DNA from: Aquabacterium sp.
Lineage (GTDB): Bacteria > Pseudomonadota > Gammaproteobacteria > Burkholderiales > Burkholderiaceae_C
Direction of reading: 5' to 3'
Length of the DNA stretch: 9,221 bases
Assembly: GCA_017989885.1 (NCBI GenBank)
Contig: JAGNPA010000046.1
Span: 1-9,221, forward strand
Shown: piece after piece, positions 1-7,389 of the stretch
Position numbering within the stretch: position 1 is the stretch's first letter
Layout: every line of letters starts with the position of its first letter
The notes under the pieces: model-generated
Told to the model about the DNA's origin: nothing
Databases searched by the model: none
Seen by the model: only the letters and a program-made list of their open reading frames with translations
Translations under genes and position numbers: made by a program

Positions 1-19
1 GAACCCGGGACGTTATCGC

Positions 20-74
20 AAAAGCACCGCGGCATCGCCGCAGCCCCCTCCAACAGGGGTGCTGGCGATGCCGC
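20..74 (-). terminator. Probable terminator hairpin downstream of acyl-CoA dehydrogenase 1
   Basis: A perfect 11-bp inverted repeat (GCGGCATCGCC at 29-39, GGCGATGCCGC at 64-74) encloses a further pairing of AGC/GCT and CCCC/GGGG. Read on the minus strand, the stem is followed by GGTGC and then TTTT (20-23). It lies about 50 bases after the stop codon of the minus-strand dehydrogenase, where a terminator is expected. The T-tract is short and set five bases off the stem, so it may be a weak terminator or a REP-like 3' mRNA stabiliser. Confidence 0.5.
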
Positions 75-121
75 CAAGTTGCAAGCAGTTGTGAGCGCTG
101 TGTGCGCCTGTCAGCCTGCGG

Positions 122-1942
122 TCAGATGAAGCTGAAGTGGTCCTGATCCATCTGCATGATGCTGCTTGTGGGCGACAGCATCGACTTCTTGTGGCCGTCC
201 GCGCGGGGCAGCAGGCGCTCGAAGTAGAACTCGGCCGTCTGCAGCTTGGCGGTGTAGAACTCTTTCGCGTCCTTGCCGCCACGGGCCAGCTTGTCTTGGG
301 CGACCAGGGCCTGCTTGAGCCAGAAGTGGCCCATCATCACGAAGCCCGAGTACATCAGGTAGTCGTAGCAGGCGGCGCTGACGATGTCGCGGTCCTTGTT
401 GGCGCGCAACATGATGCGCAGCGTCAAGGCCTTCCACTGCACGGCCCGCTTGAAGCAGGTGCGGGCCATCGTGCCAACGGGGCCGCCAGAGAGCAGATGT
501 GGCTTGGCCTGGGCAATCATCTCGTTGGTGAAGTTGAAGATGCACTTGCCGCGGGTTTGCAGCAGCACCTTGCGGCCCAGCAGGTCGAGTGCCTGGATGC
601 CGGTCGTGCCTTCGTACAGCGTGGAGATGCGCGCATCGCGGGCGATCTGCTCCATGCCGTGCTCCTTGATGTAGCCGTGGCCACCGAACACCTGCATGCC
701 CAGGTTGGCGCATTCCAGGCCCATCTCGGTGATGAAGCCTTTGAGGATGGGCGTGTAAAAGCCCAGGCGGTCGTCGAACTCTTCGTACTGGGCCTGGTCG
801 CCAGTGGAGACGGCGGCCACCATGTTGTCGGCCAGCTTGGCAGCGTGGTAGATCATGGCGCGGGCGCCTTCGGCCACGGCGCGCTGGGTCAGCAGCATGC
901 GGCGCACGTCGGCGTGCCAGATCAGGGCGTCGGCCGTATGGGCGGCGTCTTTCTTGCCTGACAGGGCGCGCATGGAGCGACGCTCCTTGGCGTAGGGCAG
1001 GGAGCCTTGGTATGACAGCTCGGCGTGAGCCAGGCCTTGCACGGCAGTGCCGATGCGGGCGGTGTTCATGAAGGTGAACATCGCTTCCAGGCCCTTGTTG
1101 GGCTCGGCGATCATGTAGCCCACGGCGTCGTCGAAGTTCATCACGCAGGTGGCCGAGGCGCGGATGCCCATCTTGTGCTCCAGCGCACCAGCCTTGACCG
1201 TGTTGCGCGCACCCAGTGAGCCATCGGCGTTGATGAGGAACTTGGGCACGATGAACAGCGAGATGCCGCGGGTGCCTTTGGGGGCGTCTGGCAGGCGGGC
1301 CAGCACGATGTGGACGATGTTCTCGGCCAGGTCATGTTCGCCGGCGGAGATGAAGATCTTGGTGCCGGTGATCTTGTAGGTGCCGTCGCCCACGGGCTCG
1401 GCCTTGGTCTTGACCTGGCCCAGGTCGGTGCCGCACTGGGGTTCGGTCAGGCACATGGTGCCGGTCCACTCGCCGCTCACCAGCTTGGGCATGTAGGTGT
1501 TCTTCTGCTCGGTGCTGCCGAACTGGAACACGGTGTTCATGCAGCCCAGGCTGAGACCGGGGTACATGGTGAACGACCAGTTGGCCGTGCCCATCATCTC
1601 GGCCTTGAGCATGTTCAAGGACATGGGCAACTCCTGGCCGCCGTACTCCTTGGGGTGGGACAGGCCTTGCCAGCCACCGGCCACGTACTCGGCATAGGCT
1701 TCCTTGAAGCCCTTGGGGGTGGTGACTTCGCCGTCGGCGATGGTGCAGCCTTCCTGGTCACCCGACAGGTTCAGCGGGGCCAGCACTTCTTCGCAGAACG
1801 TGGCGCAGCCTTCCAGGATGGCGTCCACCATGTCGGGGGTGGCGTCTTCGGCACTGGGCAGCTGAGCGTAGTGCGCCGGGTAGTCGAACACTTCATTGAG
1901 CAGGAAGCGCACGTCGCGCAAAGGGGCCTTGTATTGCGGCAT
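122..1942 (-). CDS. Acyl-CoA dehydrogenase 1, long form with C-terminal extension (FadE/DmdC-like)
   Basis: This 606-residue flavoenzyme is predicted to catalyse alpha,beta-dehydrogenation of an acyl-CoA in the cytoplasm, passing electrons to electron-transfer flavoprotein. The family signature MCLTEPQCGTDLG lies at 163-175 and TKIFISAGEHDL at 194-205. The C-terminal half of the dehydrogenase fold has GGHGYIKEHG near 420-429 and LYEGTTGIQA around 442-451, where Glu444 matches the catalytic base of medium-chain acyl-CoA dehydrogenases. About 150 further residues form the extra C-terminal domain of the roughly 600-residue subfamily, often auto-annotated as 3-methylmercaptopropionyl-CoA dehydrogenase. 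The true substrate cannot be read from sequence; medium or long fatty acyl-CoA is equally possible. The start is supported by GAGGTGACCC directly before ATG. It is probably monocistronic, lying between two terminators, and its promoter carries TetR-operator-like repeats. A paralogue begins at 8983. Confidence 0.95.
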   Translation of the reverse strand: MPQYKAPLRDVRFLLNEVFDYPAHYAQLPSAEDATPDMVDAILEGCATFCEEVLAPLNLSGDQEGCTIADGEVTTPKGFKEAYAEYVAGGWQGLSHPKEYGGQELPMSLNMLKAEMMGTANWSFTMYPGLSLGCMNTVFQFGSTEQKNTYMPKLVSGEWTGTMCLTEPQCGTDLGQVKTKAEPVGDGTYKITGTKIFISAGEHDLAENIVHIVLARLPDAPKGTRGISLFIVPKFLINADGSLGARNTVKAGALEHKMGIRASATCVMNFDDAVGYMIAEPNKGLEAMFTFMNTARIGTAVQGLAHAELSYQGSLPYAKERRSMRALSGKKDAAHTADALIWHADVRRMLLTQRAVAEGARAMIYHAAKLADNMVAAVSTGDQAQYEEFDDRLGFYTPILKGFITEMGLECANLGMQVFGGHGYIKEHGMEQIARDARISTLYEGTTGIQALDLLGRKVLLQTRGKCIFNFTNEMIAQAKPHLLSGGPVGTMARTCFKRAVQWKALTLRIMLRANKDRDIVSAACYDYLMYSGFVMMGHFWLKQALVAQDKLARGGKDAKEFYTAKLQTAEFYFERLLPRADGHKKSMLSPTSSIMQMDQDHFSFI

Positions 1943-1975
1943 GGGTCACCTCGGTAGGAAAGTCTGTCGAAACAT

Positions 1976-2006
1976 TTCGAACGGTCTTTTCAAACGGTCG
2001 TTCGAA
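1976..2006 (-). promoter_or_regulatory. Tandem operator-like repeats at the acyl-CoA dehydrogenase 1 promoter
   Basis: Two related 12-mers lie 13 bp apart on the plus strand: TTCGAACGGTCT (1976-1987) and TTCAAACGGTCG (1989-2000), followed by another TTCGAA (2001-2006). On the gene strand they read ACGACCGTTTG and AGACCGTTCGAA. Both are close variants of ACGACCGTTCGT (8173-8184) in front of the tetR gene. They sit just downstream of the candidate -10 box, a position suited to repression. The binding protein is inferred to be the TetR regulator encoded at 8204. Confidence 0.6.
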
Positions 2007-2013
2007 TTGTCGG

Positions 2014-2020
2014 ATTTATA
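2014..2020 (-). promoter_or_regulatory. Candidate -10 box (TATAAAT) for acyl-CoA dehydrogenase 1
   Basis: TATAAAT on the minus strand is the only strong -10-like sequence before the gene. It lies about 72 bases upstream of the ATG and directly upstream of the tandem operator. No recognisable -35 hexamer occurs at 15-18 bp spacing; the sequence there is C-rich. The promoter may therefore need an activator, or transcription may start elsewhere. Confidence 0.4.
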
Positions 2021-2034
2021 CCGCAGAGCCGGGG

Positions 2035-2069
2035 TGAGTGGGGTGTCACCCCCTTGACTGAGTGGGGTG
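2035..2069. repeat. 11-bp direct repeat upstream of the acyl-CoA dehydrogenase 1 promoter
   Basis: TGAGTGGGGTG occurs exactly at 2035-2045 and again at 2059-2069, 24 bp apart. The copy nearer the gene covers the position where a -35 box would be expected. It also overlaps a short palindrome, GGGGTG-T-CACCCC (2040-2052). It could be an activator site or chance G-richness. Confidence 0.5.
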
Positions 2070-2102
2070 AAGTCACGCCGCATGGCGCTTGGCTCGCCAT
2101 GT

Positions 2103-2129
2103 AAAAAGCCCCGTCTGGGACGGGGCTTT
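2103..2129 (-). terminator. Intrinsic terminator of the pectinacetylesterase-family gene
   Basis: A perfect 11-bp stem (AAAGCCCCGTC at 2105-2115, GACGGGGCTTT at 2119-2129) has a 3-nt loop. On the minus strand it ends in a TTTTT run (2103-2107). It lies 45 bases after the minus-strand stop codon at 2174, and separates this gene from the dehydrogenase further downstream. Confidence 0.9.
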
Positions 2130-2173
2130 GCGAGGGGGCGATGTGCGGGCGGGGTGCCCGCGCATGACAGTGT

Positions 2174-3487
2174 TTACAGCCCCAGCAGCTTGTAGATGGG
2201 CTGCAGCAGCGAGTCGAGCGTGCCCGGCGTCTTGGTGTTCTGCTCGTTCTTCTGGGTTTCGTACGCGCGGATCGGGGTGCCGGTGCCGTCGATCAGGTTG
2301 TCCACCACCACCTTGAGGCTGCTGATGTTGGCTTCCTTGACGGCCGTGCCCGAGAAGGTCAGGGTCGTCAGGGTGTGCGACTTCAGCAGGTCACGCTGGT
2401 AAGGCACGTAGTAGCCCACATTGGGGTAAGGCTTCATGGTGTTCACCCATTTTTGCACTTCGGGCACCCACTTCTGGTTCAGCAGGGTGTCGCGCGGCAC
2501 GCCTGACTCGGCGGCGGCGATCTCGGGATAGAACGAGGTGTACGAGAAGGCCGAGTAAATGCCGTCACGCTGGAAGGTGCTGAAGTTGAAGCGGTCTTGG
2601 GGGAAGATCTTGGCCAGACCCGTGCTCAGCGAGCCCAGGTTGTCGGCGGTGCCGGCGGTCGGGTACATCGTCAACAGCTTGGTGACCAGGCCGTCGCTGC
2701 CGTCCAGACCCCACACATTGCGGATCTTGTTGTGCAGATGGACGGAGGGTGACACCTCGGGGCTGTCGTTGCGGTTCACATTGAACAGGGGGCCCGAGTC
2801 CGCCAGCATGGCCGACTTCTTCGGGTTCATGGCCAGACGCAGCCAGCCGTAGTTGGCCGTCGCGCCAGCACCACCCGCCGAGAAGCCGGTCACCAGCAAC
2901 TGGGCGGGCTGCTTGAAGTTCTTGCCCAGCCATTGCGCCATGGCGTAGCCGTTGACACTGCCGCGGTGGTACTGCACGCGGGGCTGGGTTGGGTCGGCAT
3001 CGCCGTAGGCGGTCACCTTGTTGCCCGTGTGCACGTCACCTGTGCAGTAGGGCGCATACACGATGTTCCAACTCTGGGTCTGCACGGACTGCAGCGGGTG
3101 CACGCGCATGGAGAACGGCGTGATCAGACCACCCAGGGCCAGGCCTGAGAGGCCGCCATTGAGGATGTTGAACACGTTGGTCATGTAGTCGGCAGGCACC
3201 CCGTTGGGGTTGGAGGCCGACAGGATGGACAGGCCGAGCGGGCCTTCGCCCTTGCCTGCGCATGTGTTTTGATCCCAGCAAGCACCACCGCCCTCAAACA
3301 CCACCACCGTCTTGGTGCTGAACGGCGTCTTGTTCACGAAGAAGCGGTAAGGCGAGCCATCGCCGCACGCGGCGCCGCTGCTGGCGGGCAACTCGACCGC
3401 TTCCCACTTGAAGTAGGCGGCCGAAGCGGCCATGGGAAGCAGGCTGGCCAGGGCCAAAACGCTGGCTTTGATGGGGAAGGTGCGCAT
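2174..3487 (-). CDS. Secreted pectinacetylesterase/NOTUM-family hydrolase
   Basis: This 437-residue protein has a Sec-type signal peptide: basic start MRTFPIK, hydrophobic stretch, and likely cleavage after ASA at residue 23. The mature part matches the pectinacetylesterase family of alpha/beta-hydrolases. An EGGGACW motif (65-71) is the likely oxyanion-hole loop. YCTGDVHTG (147-155) is the conserved patch after strand NIVYAPY. GFSAGGAG (201-208) holds the nucleophile Ser203. Asp308 in FQRDG and His371 in LKSHTLT are plausible remaining triad members. Cysteines at 41, 70, 76 and 148 could form disulfides after export. The start is supported by GGAGAG seven bases before ATG. The gene stands alone, 207 bases beyond the FIST gene and ended by its own terminator. 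The family includes plant pectin deacetylases and animal NOTUM, which removes a lipid, so the substrate is open: an acetylated polysaccharide or another O-acyl ester. Confidence 0.88.
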   Translation of the reverse strand: MRTFPIKASVLALASLLPMAASAAYFKWEAVELPASSGAACGDGSPYRFFVNKTPFSTKTVVVFEGGGACWDQNTCAGKGEGPLGLSILSASNPNGVPADYMTNVFNILNGGLSGLALGGLITPFSMRVHPLQSVQTQSWNIVYAPYCTGDVHTGNKVTAYGDADPTQPRVQYHRGSVNGYAMAQWLGKNFKQPAQLLVTGFSAGGAGATANYGWLRLAMNPKKSAMLADSGPLFNVNRNDSPEVSPSVHLHNKIRNVWGLDGSDGLVTKLLTMYPTAGTADNLGSLSTGLAKIFPQDRFNFSTFQRDGIYSAFSYTSFYPEIAAAESGVPRDTLLNQKWVPEVQKWVNTMKPYPNVGYYVPYQRDLLKSHTLTTLTFSGTAVKEANISSLKVVVDNLIDGTGTPIRAYETQKNEQNTKTPGTLDSLLQPIYKLLGL

Positions 3488-3593
3488 GGTGTGTCTCTCC
3501 GGTGTGTCAATGACGGGTCATCCCTGGTGGACGTGTGCCCGTCCTGACTCAAGGTGTGACGCAGTCTAGGAAGTCGTGACAAATGCCGCGATC

Positions 3594-3616
3594 CGGACAA
3601 CACCTCTTCGGACAAC
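3594..3616. repeat. Short direct repeat CGGACAAC upstream of the pectinacetylesterase gene
   Basis: CGGACAAC occurs at 3594-3601 and 3609-3616, 15 bp apart, within the 207-base gap between the FIST gene and the hydrolase gene. The same gap holds a CCACGTGG palindrome (3634-3641). I found no convincing -35/-10 pair or terminator hairpin in the gap. The repeats could be a regulator site for the hydrolase gene, but they are short enough to be chance. Confidence 0.3.
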
Positions 3617-3694
3617 CCCGGGAATGTATGCCGCCACGTGGGCTTGCGTAATCGGGCTGAGCTGTGTGTGAGAGATCGGGGCTGGGCGAGCGCC

Positions 3695-4957
3695 TCAGGC
3701 ACCCAGCACGGTCAGCACGCCGGTGTACCCGTGCAAGTGATGGCGAGAGATTTCGCCTGCTGCAAAAAAACCCACCAAGGGGATGTCACCCAGCGCATGG
3801 GCGATGACGGCCATCTCGGCACTCGGCCCCCCGAAGTGAGGGCCACCCCGTCCGGTGCAACTGACGTAAATCGCCCCCACGGCTTGGCTGTCGGGGTGTT
3901 CGCTCGGGTCGAACTCTTCGCGGATCTCGGCGCACACCCGCACCAGATCCTGGCGTGCCGCATGGGCATCGCGCTGGCAGAACGCCAGTTGCATCCCCGT
4001 GCGGACGGCTTCGCTCAAGGCCACGCCCTGGCGGGCCGGGTCCAGCCCGATCAGGTGGCGCACCCGGCTGTCGGCGCCAAAGTGGGCGCCATGGCTGAGC
4101 AGGTCTTCGTGCGCTTCCGTCAATCCCGCCAAGGTCATCCGCACCTTGGGCAAGGCTTCGCGCTGCCAGTCGGGTGAGCGCAACGAGGCGTCCACACCCA
4201 AATCCTGCATCAGGCATTGCAGGGCAGGCTGGCCGTCCAGTTCATACACCAGATGGCGGTCTGCCGCCGTGATCTCGCGGCGCGGCCCTACCGGGGCACA
4301 GCCCTGTGTGACCCGCGAAACCAGGCGCACCCGCTGGTGAAAGGCCACGCCCGACAGGCCGCCATGCCACACGCCAAGGGCCCCGGGATCCTGGCTGCCG
4401 AGTTGGGCGGCCGGGTCGCTCGGGTCGATGGCCAGGTGCAGGCTGTGGGCCTGGCCTGCGCTGAGCCCCCCAAACAGGTAGCCGGTGTCGGTGCGGTCGG
4501 CCAGCTCGCGCAGCAGGTCGGGCAGGTCTGGCGTCTGGCCATCGGCGTGCACCTGTGCCACGTGCGCCTGCCAGCCGGTCCGGGGCAGGCTCAGCGCTTG
4601 AGCCGCAGGCAGAGGGTGGCGGCCATGGAAGATGCGGAAATCGTCGTGCGGCAGGTTGCACAGCATCACCGCCAGGGCCGGCTCGCCCAGGTACTCGACG
4701 CCCGTGGCCAGGACGCCAGCGCCCACGGCACCCACCCAGGCCACATCGGGCAGATGCTGGCGCAAGCCGCGCAGGATGACCTCGGCGCCGTGCGCCAACT
4801 CATCGCTCAGGTAGCACCAACCCAGCGTGGCCCCAAGCTCGCGGGCGCCTTGCGAAGCCAGCTGGGCCCAGACCAGCTCCAGCGCCAGATCGGGCTGGGG
4901 GTGGGTGGCGTGGGCGTGCAGGCAACGCAGGCCCAGGGGGTGCGCGGCAGGGGGCAT
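3695..4957 (-). CDS. FIST-domain protein (FIST_N plus FIST_C), coupled to phaM
   Basis: This 420-residue soluble protein matches the FIST family, ligand-binding sensory modules also found in FBXO22. The C-terminal part is diagnostic: AIYVSCTGRGGPHFG (362-376) and then IPLVGFFAAGEISRHH (392-407) with HGYTGVLTVL to the end. These are the usual FIST_C cysteine/RG motif and GxxAxGEI motif. The N-terminal part (about 25-230), with WVGAVGAG and YLFGGLSAG, fits FIST_N. There is no attached kinase, cyclase or chemoreceptor domain, so it is a stand-alone sensor or binding protein. I chose ATG at 4957 because it overlaps the phaM stop codon by one base (TGATG), typical of translational coupling. The frame stays open upstream to 5218, but there it only runs antiparallel in register with phaM codons and encodes low-complexity sequence. 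A role in PHA metabolism is inferred from the operon only. Confidence 0.87.
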   Translation of the reverse strand: MPPAAHPLGLRCLHAHATHPQPDLALELVWAQLASQGARELGATLGWCYLSDELAHGAEVILRGLRQHLPDVAWVGAVGAGVLATGVEYLGEPALAVMLCNLPHDDFRIFHGRHPLPAAQALSLPRTGWQAHVAQVHADGQTPDLPDLLRELADRTDTGYLFGGLSAGQAHSLHLAIDPSDPAAQLGSQDPGALGVWHGGLSGVAFHQRVRLVSRVTQGCAPVGPRREITAADRHLVYELDGQPALQCLMQDLGVDASLRSPDWQREALPKVRMTLAGLTEAHEDLLSHGAHFGADSRVRHLIGLDPARQGVALSEAVRTGMQLAFCQRDAHAARQDLVRVCAEIREEFDPSEHPDSQAVGAIYVSCTGRGGPHFGGPSAEMAVIAHALGDIPLVGFFAAGEISRHHLHGYTGVLTVLGA

Positions 4958-5688
4958 CAGGCTTTGGGTGGGGTCTTGCGCGCGGTCTTGCTGGCTGCCT
5001 TGCGCGCCGGGGTCTTGCTGGCGGCAGTGCGGGCCCGAGGCTTGGGCGCTGCGGGCTTGAGTGCTTCGGCCGCGGCCGCAGCAGCCGGCGCCGCGGCAGC
5101 CTGGGCTTTGGCCACCATGTCCTGCATCGACGCTTCCACGCTCTGGCCCACGGTCTGGGCCGTTTGCGAAGCCTGACTGGCCAGGTGGGAGAACTGCTGC
5201 GTCAGCGTGTCCCACCAATGCAGCGGGTTGATCAGGTCGTTGGGAGCGGCGTCGGCGGTCGGCTCGGCCGTCGACTTGGTTTCCTGGGCGGCCTCAGGCG
5301 CGGCGGCTGGGGCGGGCTGCGCCTTCAGCGTGTCACGCAGCGCGTCCATCGACACATTCATGCCCTTCAGCGTCGACAGGGTCATCTTCTGGACTTCCAT
5401 GCCCTGGATCGTCATGGCGATCATCCGGCTGTTTTGCTCCAGCCAGAACTGCACGGTCTTGAGCTCCTGGATGCGTTTGTCCAGTTCATCGGGGTCGAGG
5501 GTGGGCACGGACCACGACGGCACACCGGGGATGCCGGCGCCAGTCGGGGCACTCATGCCGGGCATCGCCGCGCCGGCGGCTTTCATCCAGTCCTGGAAGA
5601 AGCCCAGGCCAGCACCCAGGCCTGCAAAAGGTTGGGCGCCTGCGTGTGAGGAACCGGTGGGGTCGGAATCGTGTGCTCGCGTGGTCAT
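4957..5688 (-). CDS. phaM: PhaM-type polyhydroxyalkanoate granule-associated protein
   Basis: This 243-residue protein resembles PhaM of Ralstonia (Cupriavidus) eutropha, which binds and activates PHA synthase PhaC, sits on PHA granules and attaches them to DNA. Residues 28-36 (LGFFQDWMK) and the segment from 55 to 112 are the conserved core: PSWSVPTLDPDELDKRI, then a predicted amphipathic helix with LKTVQFWLEQN and MTLSTLKGM. A second conserved patch is INPLHWWDTLTQQF (153-166). The tail from about 210 is rich in Lys, Ala, Pro and Arg (KPAAPKPRAR, then TPARKAASKTARKTPPKA). This resembles histone H1 and is the expected DNA-binding region. The start has a strong AGGAGA five bases upstream. It is the first gene of an operon with the FIST gene and diverges from phoD across 97 bases. 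No PHA synthase gene lies in the window. Confidence 0.92.
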   Translation of the reverse strand: MTTRAHDSDPTGSSHAGAQPFAGLGAGLGFFQDWMKAAGAAMPGMSAPTGAGIPGVPSWSVPTLDPDELDKRIQELKTVQFWLEQNSRMIAMTIQGMEVQKMTLSTLKGMNVSMDALRDTLKAQPAPAAAPEAAQETKSTAEPTADAAPNDLINPLHWWDTLTQQFSHLASQASQTAQTVGQSVEASMQDMVAKAQAAAAPAAAAAAEALKPAAPKPRARTAASKTPARKAASKTARKTPPKA

Positions 5689-5785
5689 GACGGTCTCCTG
5701 TCAGTCACTGTTGTGTGACCCATTGTGCCTTTGTGGCGCGGCCTTGGGCAGCCTTGTCGGCAGGCATCGCATAATCGGCGCCTTC

Positions 5786-7378
5786 ATGCAACGCCGTGCC
5801 CTGTTCTCTCACCTCAGTCGTCTTGCCGCCGTCCTGGCCTGGCAGCAGGTCTGTGCCCACCGTGCCCAGGCGCGGGGGCAGGTGCCGCCGCCCGCGGCAT
5901 GGCACGCGGCCGATGAGGTGTTCACCCTGGGCGTGGCCAGTGGTGAGCCGCGCCCTGACTCGGTGGTGATCTGGACCCGGCTGGCGCCCAAGCCCTTGCA
6001 GGCCGATGGCGGCATGCCCGCGCAGGCCGTGCCGGTGCGCTGGGAGGTGGCCGCCGATGCCCGCTTTGCGCGGGTGCTGCAAAGTGGCAGTGCCGTGGCC
6101 GATCCGGCGGCGGCCCACAGCGTGCACGTCGAGGTCAAGGGGCTGCCAGCGGGTCGGCCCTGCTTTTACCGCTTCGAGGCGGGCGGCCAGCGCAGCCCGG
6201 TGGGCCGCACCCGCACCGCGCCCGACCCCACCGAGCGCAACACCCGCATGCGCGTGGCCCTGGCGTCGTGCCAGCACTACGAAACGGGCTACTACACCGT
6301 GCACCGCGAGATCGCGGCCAGCGATGTCGACCTCGTGCTGTTCGTGGGCGATTACATCTACGGCACCCAGGCCAAGCCTTATCTGCGGGTGCGCCGTCAC
6401 CCGCACGTCATGCCCGACCTGCACCGACGCACCCTGGCCGACTACCGCCAGCACTACGCGGCCTACAAGCTCGATCCAGACCTGCGCGCCTGCCACGCCG
6501 CCCACCCCTGGCTGATGGTGTGGGACGACCATGAGGTGGCGGCCGACTACACCGGGCGCCACAGCCCGGACCTGCCGGACCCACAGGCATTTCTGGCCGT
6601 GCGCACCGCGGCGTATCAGGCGTACTTCGAGCACCTGCCGTTCTCGCCGCACCGTGCCCCGGTGGGCGGCAGCATGCCCCTGTATGGCCGCTATCCCTGG
6701 GGACGCCTGGTCGACCTGATGACCGTCGACACCCGCCAGTTCCGTGACCCGGCGGTGTGCGAGGGGCGCCATGCCCCCATGAACGGCAAGCTGCTGTGGC
6801 AGTGTGACGCCGTTCAGGGGCCCGAGCGCACCATGCTGGGCCAGAGCCAAGGCTATGACCTGGCGGCGCAACTGGCCTCCAGCGCCTGCGACTGGAAGTT
6901 CATCGTGCAGTCCTCGCAGATGTCGCCTGGCGTGCTGCGCTCGCCGCTGGGCCCCTTGCTGTACGCCGATGGCTGGGATGCCTACCCGGCCGCCCGACGC
7001 CGCTTCACCGAGGCGATCGCCCAGCCCCGCGTGCCCGATGTCGTCTGCCTGGGCGGCGATGTGCACCGGCATGTGGCCGCGAACCTGCGTCTGGACCCGG
7101 CCGATCCGGCCTCCCCCATCATCGCCAGCGAAATCGTCACCACCTCGGTGAGCAGCCGCGGCCTGAGCGAGCTGCTGAGCAGTTGGGTCAAGCGCGGCAA
7201 CCCCGATCTGCTGCATGTGCGCGGCGACGAGCGCGGTTACGTCTTGCTGGACATCACGCCCCGACAGGTGCAGATCGACTTTCGCAGCACCCCGCACCCC
7301 GTGCGTGCCGACAGCCGCTTGCGCACACAGGCGCGCTATGTGATCGAGCGCGGCCAGCCCGGGCCGCGCAAGGCCTGA
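5786..7378 (+). CDS. phoD: PhoD-family alkaline phosphatase/phosphodiesterase, exported
   Basis: This 530-residue metallophosphatase is predicted to hydrolyse phosphate mono- or diesters outside the cytoplasm and to help scavenge phosphate. After a short leader comes a PhoD_N-like beta-sandwich (about 44-150), opening with FTLGVASGEPRPDSVVIWTR (46-65). The catalytic domain has ALASCQHYETGYY (158-170), LVLFVGDYIYG (183-193), WLMVWDDHEVAADY (242-255) and LGGDVHRHV (422-430), which supply the Asp and His metal ligands. The N-terminus MQRRALFSHLSRLAAVLA has a twin arginine followed by a mildly hydrophobic stretch. This fits Tat export, usual for PhoD, although the motif is degenerate. ATG at 5786 is chosen because the leader begins there; no Shine-Dalgarno is visible. 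The frame is open upstream only as the antisense of phaM. No Pho box was recognised. It converges on the HNH gene with 11 bases between them. Confidence 0.9.
   Translation: MQRRALFSHLSRLAAVLAWQQVCAHRAQARGQVPPPAAWHAADEVFTLGVASGEPRPDSVVIWTRLAPKPLQADGGMPAQAVPVRWEVAADARFARVLQSGSAVADPAAAHSVHVEVKGLPAGRPCFYRFEAGGQRSPVGRTRTAPDPTERNTRMRVALASCQHYETGYYTVHREIAASDVDLVLFVGDYIYGTQAKPYLRVRRHPHVMPDLHRRTLADYRQHYAAYKLDPDLRACHAAHPWLMVWDDHEVAADYTGRHSPDLPDPQAFLAVRTAAYQAYFEHLPFSPHRAPVGGSMPLYGRYPWGRLVDLMTVDTRQFRDPAVCEGRHAPMNGKLLWQCDAVQGPERTMLGQSQGYDLAAQLASSACDWKFIVQSSQMSPGVLRSPLGPLLYADGWDAYPAARRRFTEAIAQPRVPDVVCLGGDVHRHVAANLRLDPADPASPIIASEIVTTSVSSRGLSELLSSWVKRGNPDLLHVRGDERGYVLLDITPRQVQIDFRSTPHPVRADSRLRTQARYVIERGQPGPRKA
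7348..7369 (+). other. GC-only stem-loop in the last codons of phoD
   Basis: GCGCGGCC (7348-7355) pairs perfectly with GGCCGCGC (7362-7369) around a 6-nt loop, ending a few bases before the phoD stop codon. No T-run follows on either strand, so it is not a classical intrinsic terminator. It could stabilise the 3' end or help separate the convergent phoD and HNH transcripts. Confidence 0.4.
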
Positions 7379-7389
7379 TCCCCCCGTCC

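Noticed and set aside
137..961. Plus-strand open frames opposite acyl-CoA dehydrogenase 1 (also 1310-1957)
   Set aside because: They are shadows of the dehydrogenase codons with no family signature.
4217..5176. 319-codon plus-strand open frame opposite the FIST and phaM genes
   Set aside because: Composition is Gln/Ala/Gly-rich antisense translation, and it runs across two real genes.
4958..5218. Upstream extension of the FIST gene by 87 codons
   Set aside because: It overlaps phaM in another frame, gives low-complexity Gly/Gln/Arg-rich sequence, and lacks FIST similarity. The ATG at 4957 coupled to the phaM stop is much better.
5207..5785. Upstream extension of phoD by 193 codons
   Set aside because: It is the antisense of phaM; the Tat-like leader and family similarity begin at or after 5786.
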